A stretch of DNA of 8,667 nt, from contig CAJMOI010000080.1 in NCBI GenBank assembly GCA_905215105.1, positions 1 to 8,667 of the forward strand. The letters run 5' to 3'. The notes under the pieces were generated by a model, which saw nothing but the letters and a program-made list of their open reading frames with translations, was not told the DNA's origin and did no database searches. Shown one piece after another: positions 1 to 5,942 of this stretch. Position 1 is the first letter of the stretch; each line of letters begins with the position of its first letter. Position numbers and translations under genes: made by a program. Source of the DNA: an uncultured bacterium (GTDB taxonomy: Bacteria; Bacillota; Clostridia; Oscillospirales; Acutalibacteraceae).

Positions 1-30
1 CATTTCATGATGCCGATAGTAAAGACGATC

Positions 31-53
31 ATTTCGACTTTTCAGATAGCCCC
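31..53 (-). repeat. Dispersed repeat, copy 1 (downstream of the minus-strand gene)
   Basis: Positions 31-52 are the exact reverse complement of 4905-4926 (22 bases), and the core TTTTCAGATAGCCC recurs at 926-939. Read on the strand of the adjacent gene, the repeat begins 5 bases after the stop codon, as copy 2 begins directly after the permease stop. Similarity to copy 2 continues weakly into about 20-30. The function is unknown; a 3' UTR or intergenic repeat family is the simplest reading. Confidence 0.7.
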
Positions 54-57
54 TGAT

Positions 58-585
58 TCAGAAGGTAATCCGCTCACCGTGAAGGGCTCTGCGCTCCATC
101 TCTTCCCGGTCCTTGCGGGTCAGCCTGCGGACATCAGGCCGGATGACGGCGCCGCTTCTGCCGCTGGTGCCGTTTTCCGCGGGACGGTTTCGGCGGGAAC
201 GGAGATTTTCCGCCAGCTTTTCCGCCGCCCCCATCACCGCATAGCGCACCGCGTTTTCCAGAATCTCCCGGTGATGCAGCGCTTCAAAGGCGGAGCACAT
301 ATCCATGCCCACCTCCAGCAGCCGGAGAAATCTGGGGTCCTGGCACTCGTGCTCCAGACTGAACCCGGGATAGCGCTTTTCCGCCTCCCGGCTCTCTTCC
401 AGCCAGCTGCGGGCCTGCTGTCCAAACCGCCGGTCGGTTTCTTCCTGTTCCCGGCGGCGCAGTTCCGCCAGATATTCCTCCCGGGCCTGTGCCTGCCACT
501 GGTTCTCCGGTGTTTCCACCGTCTCCGAACCCTCCGGGGTGTTTTCCCGGGAAATTTCTTCCTCCGGGGTTGCCGGTTTTGCCAT
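58..585 (-). CDS. Hypothetical protein, 175 aa, charged and coiled-coil-rich
   Basis: I do not recognise a named family. The chosen ATG at 585 has AGGGAGGT (593-600 on the plus strand) eight bases upstream; the frame stays open to a GTG at 774, but none of the earlier starts has a well-spaced ribosome binding site. Residues 1-30 are Glu/Pro/Thr-rich and probably disordered. Residues 30-70 are helical and highly charged (many Arg/Glu/Gln), a likely coiled coil. A more hydrophobic helical stretch around 80-125 carries Asp-Pro-Arg-Phe and His-His. The C-terminus is basic, with an Asn-Gly turn around 137 followed by a pattern Arg-x-Asp-Val-x-x-Leu-Thr-x-x-Asp-Arg-x-Glu and a last motif GERITF. 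The arrangement resembles small proteins I associate with Clostridial prophage head or scaffold regions, but no other phage gene is in view, so this is only a suggestion. No signal peptide or membrane segment is seen. It diverges from the PTS operon. Confidence 0.75.
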   Translation of the reverse strand: MAKPATPEEEISRENTPEGSETVETPENQWQAQAREEYLAELRRREQEETDRRFGQQARSWLEESREAEKRYPGFSLEHECQDPRFLRLLEVGMDMCSAFEALHHREILENAVRYAVMGAAEKLAENLRSRRNRPAENGTSGRSGAVIRPDVRRLTRKDREEMERRALHGERITF

Positions 586-767
586 GTCTGCCACCTCCCT
601 GTCTTTTTTGGGAAAACGGGATTCCCGCTCCCTGCTCTCAAGGCTATCACAGACATAAAAAAGCCGCTCCCCCTGTTCTGGAAAAAAATCCCCCATTCCC
701 TCCATCGTGATATTGCTCAAATCAACCGGCGGTTTGTTGTGCGACTCGTCAAAGTGTAAAAAAACAA

Positions 768-796
768 TTGACACCTTTCGGCCGTTGTGGTAAACT
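768..796 (+). promoter_or_regulatory. Sigma-A type promoter of the PTS operon
   Basis: A perfect -35 box TTGACA (768-773), a 17-base spacer and a -10 box TAAACT (791-796) preceded by TGn (788-790), an extended -10. The expected transcription start is about 803, 17 bases before the RAT element, so the whole antiterminator/terminator structure is transcribed. No convincing CcpA cre site is visible around it. Confidence 0.85.
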
Positions 797-819
797 GGTC
801 TTGCAAAAAGTTGGATAAA

Positions 820-850
820 GGTGTGTCACTGCGTTTGTCAGGCACTAACC
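820..850 (+). promoter_or_regulatory. RAT-like RNA antiterminator element (BglG/LicT/GlcT target)
   Basis: The RNA starts GGTGTGTCACTG and ends CAGGCACTAACC, closely following the ribonucleic antiterminator (RAT) pattern known upstream of PTS genes controlled by BglG-family proteins (left half of the type GG-TTGTTACTG, right half CAGGCA--ACC). The two halves can pair as short helices of 3, 2 and 3 bp separated by two 2x2 internal loops, the usual RAT architecture, with apical loop 832-838. The 3' half (842-850) is also the 5' arm of the terminator at 842-909, so the two structures exclude each other. The cognate protein is very probably the antiterminator encoded at 3172-4017. Confidence 0.85.
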
Positions 851-909
851 TTGGAATTACTATGTACATCGGTATATAGTAGTTTTCGGTTAGTGCTTTC
901 TTTGTTTTT
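842..909 (+). terminator. Leader intrinsic terminator overlapping the RAT
   Basis: An outer stem GCACTAACC (842-850) pairs perfectly with GGTTAGTGC (888-896). An inner stem 858-867 pairs with 872-881 (10 bp, one G-U) around an ATCG loop. The T-rich tract TTTCTTTGTTTTT (897-909) follows directly. Its 5' arm is the right half of the RAT. The default state should be termination before the PTS gene, relieved when the antiterminator protein holds the RAT. Confidence 0.9.
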
Positions 910-917
910 ACAGAATA

Positions 918-939
918 TATCTGAATTTTCAGATAGCCC
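918..939 (-). repeat. Partial dispersed repeat (copy 3) within a small palindrome
   Basis: Positions 926-939 read TTTTCAGATAGCCC, identical to part of the repeats at 31-52 and 4905-4926. Here the sequence also forms an 8-bp inverted repeat TATCTGAA (918-925) / TTCAGATA (928-935) with only two bases between. It lies in the transcribed leader between the terminator and the ribosome binding site of the PTS gene. The fourteen-base match could be a remnant of the repeat or coincidence. Confidence 0.45.
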
Positions 940-1008
940 AAAAGCAAACCCGGGTGGAAAGCCCTGACCGGAAGAGTCCGATACGATTTCTGTTAAGGAG
1001 GTTGCTTT

Positions 1009-3135
1009 ATGAAAGACAAGATTTTCGGCGTATTGCAGCGAGTGGGACGTTCCTTCATGCTCCCCATCGCCGTCCTCCCGGTAGCAGGTCTGCTGCTGGG
1101 TCTGGGCAGCTCTTTTACCAACGAAACCACACTGGAAATGTACAACCTGACATCGTTTATGGGGCCGGGCACCATTCCCTACTTCATTTTCTCGGTGTTC
1201 AACAGCTGCGGCAGCATTATTTTCGATAACCTGCCCCTGATTTTCGCCATTGGCGTGGCCATCGGCATGGCCCGTCAGGAAAAGGAAGTGGCGGCGCTGG
1301 CGGCCGGTATTTCCTTCCTGGTGATGCATTCCAGTATTGGCGCCATGATTAACCTGACCGGCGGGCCGGAAAACCTGCTGGAAGGCTCCGTGGTCTCCGT
1401 GCTGGGCATCCAGTCTTTGCAGATGGGCGCTTTCGGCGGCATCATCGTGGGTCTGGGCGTGGCGGCCCTGCACAACCGGTTCTATAAAATCCAGCTGCCC
1501 CAGGTGGTCTCCTTCTTCGGCGGCACCCGGTTTGTCCCCATTATCAGCACCGTGGTCTATGCGCTGGCCGGTATCCTCATGTTCTTTATCTGGCAGCCCA
1601 TTCAGGAAGGCATCAATCATCTGGGCGTGCTGGTGTACAGCTCCGGCTATTTCGGAACCTTCCTGTTCGGCATGATTAAGCGCCTGCTGATTCCCTTCGG
1701 CCTGCACCACGTTTTCTATCTGCCCTTCTGGCAGACCGCTGTGGGCGGCACCATGGAAGTGGCGGGCAACATGGTCTCCGGCGCACAGAATATCTTCTTT
1801 GCCCAGCTGGCAGACCCCACCGTCACCCACTTCTCCACCGCAGGCACCTGGTGCTTTACCGGCGAGTTCGTCCTGTATATCTTCGGTTTCCCGGGAGCCG
1901 CACTGGCCATGTACCGCTGCGCCCGTCCCGAACGGAAAAAGCAGGTGGGCGGCCTGCTGCTGTCCGCTGCACTGACCTCCATCATCACCGGCATCACCGA
2001 ACCCCTGGAATTCTCCTTCCTGTTCGTGGCGCCTGTCCTGTTCATCATCAGCGGCATCTTTGCCGGTCTGGCCTATATGCTGTGCCATATTCTCAACATC
2101 ACCGTGGGCCTGACCTTCTCCGGCGGCTTTATCGACCTGGCCCTGTTCGGCATTTTGCAGGGCAACGACAAGACCAGCTGGCTGCTGATACTCCCGCTGG
2201 GCATCGCATTCTTCCTGGTATACTACTTCCTGTTCTCCTTCCTGATTAAGAAATTCAACTTCAAGACCCCGGGACGGGAAGAGGGCAGCCAGGAAACCAA
2301 ACTGTACACCAAGGCCGATTACAACGCCCGCAAGGCCGAAGGCGGCCAGCAGGATGAAACCTCCGCTACCATCACCCAGGGTCTGGGCGGCGCGGACAAC
2401 ATCAAGGATGTGGACTGCTGTGCAACCCGTCTCCGCGTCACCGTCCATGACGGCGGCAAAGTCAATCAGGACGTGCTGAAAACCACCGGCGCCGCCGGCG
2501 TCATTCAGAAGGGCGAAGGCGTTCAGGTAGTCTATGGTCCTCAGGTCAACATCATCAAGGCCCATCTGGAAGAATACCTCCGCAGCGGAGCCGCCTCTGC
2601 CGCCGCACCGGCTGCACAGGAAACCGCAGCTGCCGCAGAGGAAAAGCCCGCAGAACACGGCCGGCTGCTCCGCACCATCGTCATTGGCAGCCCCTTCCAC
2701 GGCGAAGCGGCTTCCATCACCGCTTCTCCCGATGAGGCGTTTGCGGAAAAAATGATGGGCGACGGCGCCACCGTGGTTCCCTGTGAAGGCGTTGTCACAG
2801 CACCCTGTGACGCAGAAATCAGCTTTGTATTCGACACCCAGCACGCACTGGGACTGAAACTGGAAGAGGATATCGAAGTGCTCATCCATGTGGGCATCAA
2901 CACCGTGGCGCTGGAAGGCAAGGGCTTCAAGGCGCTGGTCAAGGAAGGCGACCAGGTGAAAAAGGGCGACCGTCTGCTGGAATTCGATCTGGACTATATC
3001 CGGGAGAATGCAGATTCCACCTCTTCGCCGGTGCTGTTCACCACCATGGAGGACAATCAGGAGCTGCGGCTGCTGAAATCCGGCCACGTCAAGCCCGGCG
3101 AGGACCTGCTGGCACTGGACATCTACGAATCCTGA
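1009..3135 (+). CDS. PTS sugar transporter EIICBA, glucose/maltose (PtsG/MalX) type
   Basis: This is a single-chain phosphotransferase permease (708 aa) that imports and phosphorylates a sugar, taking phosphate from HPr. The start ATG follows AAGGAGGT (995-1002) at ideal spacing. EIIC occupies about 1-415, with multiple membrane segments, a GLHH motif at 231-234 and the substrate-site motif GITEPLEF at 328-335. EIIB is about 452-525, with the phospho-cysteine motif CATRLR, Cys471 being the active residue; Cys470 next to it is extra. An Ala/Glu-rich linker covers about 526-550. EIIA (Crr-like) is about 560-708, with His612 (QHALGL) and His627 (LIHVGINT), the latter being the expected phosphorylation site. 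From memory the EIIC resembles E. coli MalX more than PtsG (FGGTRFVPIIS, a PGAALAMY-x-CARPE motif, FLFVAPVL), but MalX lacks a fused EIIA. Glucose is the likeliest substrate; maltose, another alpha-glucoside or an amino sugar is possible. It is controlled by the RAT/terminator leader and is in an operon with the antiterminator 36 bases downstream. Confidence 0.93.
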   Translation: MKDKIFGVLQRVGRSFMLPIAVLPVAGLLLGLGSSFTNETTLEMYNLTSFMGPGTIPYFIFSVFNSCGSIIFDNLPLIFAIGVAIGMARQEKEVAALAAGISFLVMHSSIGAMINLTGGPENLLEGSVVSVLGIQSLQMGAFGGIIVGLGVAALHNRFYKIQLPQVVSFFGGTRFVPIISTVVYALAGILMFFIWQPIQEGINHLGVLVYSSGYFGTFLFGMIKRLLIPFGLHHVFYLPFWQTAVGGTMEVAGNMVSGAQNIFFAQLADPTVTHFSTAGTWCFTGEFVLYIFGFPGAALAMYRCARPERKKQVGGLLLSAALTSIITGITEPLEFSFLFVAPVLFIISGIFAGLAYMLCHILNITVGLTFSGGFIDLALFGILQGNDKTSWLLILPLGIAFFLVYYFLFSFLIKKFNFKTPGREEGSQETKLYTKADYNARKAEGGQQDETSATITQGLGGADNIKDVDCCATRLRVTVHDGGKVNQDVLKTTGAAGVIQKGEGVQVVYGPQVNIIKAHLEEYLRSGAASAAAPAAQETAAAAEEKPAEHGRLLRTIVIGSPFHGEAASITASPDEAFAEKMMGDGATVVPCEGVVTAPCDAEISFVFDTQHALGLKLEEDIEVLIHVGINTVALEGKGFKALVKEGDQVKKGDRLLEFDLDYIRENADSTSSPVLFTTMEDNQELRLLKSGHVKPGEDLLALDIYES

Positions 3136-3171
3136 TTCCGCTTTGATCAAGTAACGCAAGGGGGATTTCCC

Positions 3172-4017
3172 GTGTATCGAATTACCAGAATCCTGAATCA
3201 CAATTCCGTACTGGCGATTAACCCGGACAATCAGGAATGCCTGATTCTGGGGAAAGGGGCCGGTTTCGGCAAAAAGACCGGTCAGCGGGTGGAATTTACC
3301 CAGCCCTATACCGCCTATCAGCTGGCCCAGACCAGCGACCACGGAAATCCCCGGGAGCTGGTGCGGCGGATTGACCCGCTGTACCTGTCCATCTCCGACC
3401 GGATCGTCACGGAGGCAAAGAAGGTTTTCGGCAGCGTGGATACCAGCATTCTGGTGCCCATGGCGGATCACATCGCCTTTGCCGCCCAGCGGATTCAAAA
3501 AAACGCCCCCATCAGCAACCCGCTGACGGCGGATATCCGGGCGCTGTTTCCCCAGGAATTTCAAATCGCGGAAACCGCCCGGGAAATCATACGGGAACAG
3601 GCCGGAGTGGTGTTCAGCGACGACGAGCTGGGCTATATCGCCCTGCACATTCATTCGTCCCTGGAATCCATGCAGGTGTCCCAGGCCATGCAGACTGCCC
3701 GGATCATCCGGGAATGCGTCGATATGGTGCAGTCGGAAACGGGACTGACGCTGGACGTTTCCTCTCTTTCCTATAACCGGCTGATGACCCACATCAAGTA
3801 TATGGCGGCAAGGCTTTTAAAGGGCGAGCGGCTCCATGTAGACGTGAATCAGATCATGTCGGAAAGCTGCCCCCGGGCCTTTCAGATTGCGGAAAAAATC
3901 TGCCGCCAGCTGGAAAAAAATCTGGGCCACCCGGTGGACGGAATGGAAGTGGGCTATCTGGCCATGCATATCGAGCGGGTGGTGGAAACGGAAACCGGCA
4001 GAAAACAGTCAAACTAA
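3172..4017 (+). CDS. BglG/LicT/GlcT-family transcription antiterminator
   Basis: An RNA-binding, PTS-responsive antiterminator of 281 aa, the usual family length. The GTG start has AAGGGGGAT (3158-3166) upstream, and the protein begins at the expected CAT domain N-terminus (MYRITRILNHNSVLAIN). Residues 1-55 form the CAT RNA-binding domain, with the typical ILGKGAGFGKKTG loop. PRD1 (about 65-170) carries His100 (MADHI) and His159 (ALHIH). PRD2 (about 175-278) carries His207 (MTHIKYMAARL) and His266 (AMHIE). All four regulatory histidines are kept at nearly the positions known in LicT. In this family, phosphorylation of PRD1 by the cognate EIIB inactivates the protein when sugar is absent, and HPr can phosphorylate PRD2. 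The gene follows the EIICBA gene and would be co-transcribed, so its likely target is the RAT at 820-850, giving autoregulation. By gene order it could be called glcT or licT; the ligand is not decided by sequence. Confidence 0.93.
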   Translation: MYRITRILNHNSVLAINPDNQECLILGKGAGFGKKTGQRVEFTQPYTAYQLAQTSDHGNPRELVRRIDPLYLSISDRIVTEAKKVFGSVDTSILVPMADHIAFAAQRIQKNAPISNPLTADIRALFPQEFQIAETAREIIREQAGVVFSDDELGYIALHIHSSLESMQVSQAMQTARIIRECVDMVQSETGLTLDVSSLSYNRLMTHIKYMAARLLKGERLHVDVNQIMSESCPRAFQIAEKICRQLEKNLGHPVDGMEVGYLAMHIERVVETETGRKQSN

Positions 4018-4041
4018 AAATTAAAGAGCAAGAAAAGAAAC

Positions 4042-4081
4042 AGAACGGCAGAAGGGGAAATCCTTGGGGGTTTCCCCTTTT
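4042..4081 (+). terminator. Probable terminator after the antiterminator gene
   Basis: AAGGGGAAATCC (4052-4063) pairs over 12 bases (one G-U) with GGGTTTCCCCTT (4068-4079) around a TTGG loop. ACGGC/GCCGT lie outside the stem (about 4045-4049 and 4082-4086). The T run is only four bases (4078-4081), so termination may be partial. The next start codon is only 47 bases downstream and no promoter is apparent between. Confidence 0.65.
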
Positions 4082-4127
4082 GGCCGTCTGCTTCTCATTT
4101 ACACAAATTACCCGGAGGAGGGATTTT

Positions 4128-4904
4128 ATGAAACTGTACGCCAAATTTTTCTCCCTGCATCTGCGCAGCATGATGCAGTACAAATCTTCATTTTTTCTCA
4201 TGACCGTGGGACAGTTCATTCTGGCATTTTCGGCGTTTGTCAGCGTCTGGTTCCTGTTTGACCGGTTCCATCAGGTGGACGGCTTCACCTTCCCCTAGGT
4301 GCTGCTGTGCTTTTCCATCACCCTTATGGCCTTTTCCCTGTGCGAGGGCTTTTTCCGGGGCTTCGATACCTTTTCCACCATGGTCCGCAGCGGGGAATTC
4401 GACCGGGTGCTGCTGCGTCCCCGGAATGAAATTTTTCTGATTCTGGCGGGAAAAGTCGAGCTGACCAAAATGGGACGGCTCTTACAGGCCGTGCTGGTCC
4501 TGTGCTATGCGGTACCTGCCAGCGGTGTGGCGTGGAATGTTTCCCGGGGAATGGTACTGGTGCTGATGCTGGCAGGCGGCGTGTGCGTGTTCTGCGGGCT
4601 GTTCCTGCTCTATGCCGGTATCTGCTTCTTTACCATCGAGGGGCTGGAGTTCATGAACATCTTCACCGACGGCGGCCGGGAATTCGGCTCCTATCCCATG
4701 AGCGTGTACGGCGACGGGATTCTGCGGTTTTTCACCTTTGTGGTGCCCATCGCCTGTTTTCAATACTGGCCCCTGCTGTATTTGCTGGGGAAAACCGATT
4801 CCCCGTTGTGTATGCTCTCCCCGCTTGCCGGCGTTCTGTTTCTGATTCCCTGCTGGGTCCTCTGGCGGGTAGGCGTGGGGCACTATCAGTCCACCGGTTC
4901 CTGA
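4128..4904 (+). pseudogene. ABC-2 type permease (PF06182-like), interrupted by an in-frame TAG
   Basis: ATG 4128 has GGAGGAGGG (4114-4122) just upstream. The frame reads 56 codons to TAG at 4296-4298, then continues open, in the same frame and with the same family character, to TGA at 4902-4904, for about 258 residues in all, the usual length of this family. The upstream part has an N-terminal amphipathic stretch and a first membrane segment (about 24-44). The downstream part has further membrane segments and motifs typical of the family: a Gly-Glu-Phe-Asp-Arg-x-Leu-Leu-Arg-Pro stretch, an acidic/aromatic segment around FTIEGLEF, and a Tyr-Pro motif before the last helices. In relatives this position usually holds Glu before Val-Leu, so GAG to TAG is the simplest explanation. 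These permeases normally work as pairs with an ATPase, often in three-gene operons; no ATPase or second permease is in this window. A sequencing error or suppressed stop cannot be excluded. Confidence 0.8.
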
Positions 4905-4926
4905 GGGCTATCTGAAAAGTCGAAAT
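4905..4926 (+). repeat. Dispersed repeat, copy 2
   Basis: Begins immediately after the permease stop codon and is the exact reverse complement of 31-52. The pair therefore lies in opposite orientation about 4.9 kb apart, each copy just 3' of a gene in the gene's own direction. Part of it (GAAAAGTC, 4914-4921) pairs with GACTTTTC at 4931-4938. Confidence 0.75.
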
Positions 4927-4938
4927 CATAGACTTTTC
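4914..4938 (+). repeat. Inverted repeat / hairpin within repeat copy 2
   Basis: GAAAAGTC (4914-4921) and GACTTTTC (4931-4938) form a perfect 8-bp stem with a nine-base loop. A second small stem, AACGC (4947-4951) / GCGTT (4960-4964), follows. Together with the terminator-like hairpin downstream they suggest a structured 3' element of about 100 bases rather than a 22-base repeat alone. Confidence 0.6.
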
Positions 4939-4974
4939 CGACAATCAACGCCAGCTGCTGCGTTAAAAATACTC

Positions 4975-5004
4975 GGAATCCGCAAAGGATTCCTGCGTTT
5001 TTTT
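4975..5004 (+). terminator. Probable intrinsic terminator
   Basis: GGAATCC (4975-4981) pairs with GGATTCC (4987-4993) across a GCAAA loop, followed after TGCG by seven T (4998-5004). The four-base gap before the T tract is slightly long, but hairpin plus T run fits a terminator for the permease transcript and separates it from the hflX operon. Confidence 0.65.
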
Positions 5005-5088
5005 CCTTGCATCTGTCTGTTGCTTGTGGAAAATTCGTCGATTTCTTTGTTTTCAGAAGCGCCCTGAGGGAAATTTGGGCGGCGGCTC

Positions 5089-5117
5089 TGGTTTCACCCG
5101 CCGGAATGTGGTATACT
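5089..5117 (+). promoter_or_regulatory. Probable promoter of the hflX operon
   Basis: An extended -10 element TGTGGTATACT (5107-5117, -10 box TATACT at 5112-5117) lies 36 bases before the ATG at 5154. The -35 position holds only a weak match (TGGTTT, 5089-5094, 17-base spacing), which an extended -10 can tolerate. Expected transcription start is about 5124. Confidence 0.65.
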
Positions 5118-5153
5118 ATCCAAATAACCCTGCCAACGAAAGGAAATCGGAGC

Positions 5154-5942
5154 ATGAACTTCAAGAAAAAGCCTGTCAAGGTCTGGCAGGTCCTTTTAAT
5201 TGCCGGAATCATCGTAGTGCTGTATTTCATTCTGGCCCTGCGGCAAACTCAGTACAATGTCACCCCGGCGGATAAACCCTTCTCCGCCGAAGCTCTGGCG
5301 TCTGTGGGCAAAATTGCCGGGTCAACAGACGACCTGTATGCAATGGCCTTTACCTATAACGACAGCGAGACGGAAACCTTTGTCATCAGCCTGTCGGCGC
5401 CGGGACAAAATGGCCGCCGCCAGAACTGGAACCTGATCTGTTATCAGAAGGACGGCCAGATGCCCTATCGGATGGAAAAAGGGGAAACTGCCTTTTCTCT
5501 GGAAGAGGGCGCACAGCCGCTGGACCAGCTGTTCCCCCGGCTGGAGCTTTTCCGGGAACAGAAAGACGCTGTTTTCGGGCTGTTTGACGGGGAAGCCAAA
5601 GCCGCCGAGGACGAAACCGGCGTACAGCTGGACGTGCGGGGCCGGTTTGGAGAAACCGATCTTTTGACACAGCGAAAAACCGAGTATGATGAAAGTGAAA
5701 CCAGCGAAGAGGGAGAAACGGACGAAAACACCGCCCCGCCGGAGCCGGTAGAAACCCGGATTCCCCTGACCCAGCCCCAGGCTGGGCTGGTAACGATAAC
5801 GGTGACGGAAGGCAGCGTGACAAAGAAGCCCTATGAGCCGGGCGACTGCACGGAAACCAGCCTGACCCTGTACCGCAGCGGCACGCTGGACAACGTGCGC
5901 ACGGAAACCCTGCTGGCCGTGGTCAATGTGGAGGACAACTGA
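5154..5942 (+). CDS. Membrane-anchored protein of unknown function, upstream of hflX
   Basis: No family recognised; 262 aa. The ATG at 5154 was chosen because the protein then starts with a short basic N-terminus (MNFKKKPVK) and one strong hydrophobic helix (about 11-29). AAAGGA (5140-5145) is upstream and the probable promoter -10 lies just before; the frame is open back to an ATG at 5007, which would precede that promoter. With no cleavage motif evident, the helix looks like a signal anchor, leaving residues 30-262 probably outside the membrane. This part is a mixed alpha/beta domain to about 175, a strongly acidic low-complexity stretch at about 177-200 (many Asp/Glu/Thr/Pro), then a beta-rich C-terminal section (about 201-262). 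Its TGA overlaps the hflX ATG by one base, so the two are translationally coupled. The partnership suggests co-expression rather than a known shared pathway. Confidence 0.82.
   Translation: MNFKKKPVKVWQVLLIAGIIVVLYFILALRQTQYNVTPADKPFSAEALASVGKIAGSTDDLYAMAFTYNDSETETFVISLSAPGQNGRRQNWNLICYQKDGQMPYRMEKGETAFSLEEGAQPLDQLFPRLELFREQKDAVFGLFDGEAKAAEDETGVQLDVRGRFGETDLLTQRKTEYDESETSEEGETDENTAPPEPVETRIPLTQPQAGLVTITVTEGSVTKKPYEPGDCTETSLTLYRSGTLDNVRTETLLAVVNVEDN

Noticed and set aside
7..759. Open frame of 250 codons on the plus strand opposite the 175-aa gene
   Set aside because: No ribosome binding site, odd Phe/Leu/Pro/Arg-rich composition, and a better supported gene on the other strand.
586..767. Possible promoter for the minus-strand gene, and the imperfect hairpin near 609-630
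   Set aside because: No -35/-10 pair with good spacing was found on the minus strand, and the hairpin lacks a T tract on either strand.
586..774. Longer 238-aa version of the minus-strand gene starting at GTG 774
   Set aside because: No properly spaced ribosome binding site at 774, 705 or 696, whereas ATG 585 has AGGGAGGT eight bases upstream. The extension also shows no domain.
838..3792. Open frame of 984 codons on the minus strand, opposite the PTS and antiterminator genes
   Set aside because: The plus strand encodes two clear families over the same span. The minus frame is rich in Gly/Gln/His/Asp with no recognisable domain and no suitable start, as expected for an antisense shadow in GC-rich coding DNA.
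4296..4298. TAG read as pyrrolysine or a reassigned codon
   Set aside because: Nothing in the window suggests a pyrrolysine system, the family has no known need for it, and one lesion in an orphan transporter gene is explained more simply by mutation.
5007..5153. Upstream ATG at 5007 for the gene before hflX
   Set aside because: It lies ahead of the likely -10 box at 5112-5117, lacks a clear ribosome binding site, and would bury the basic N-terminus and membrane anchor inside the protein.
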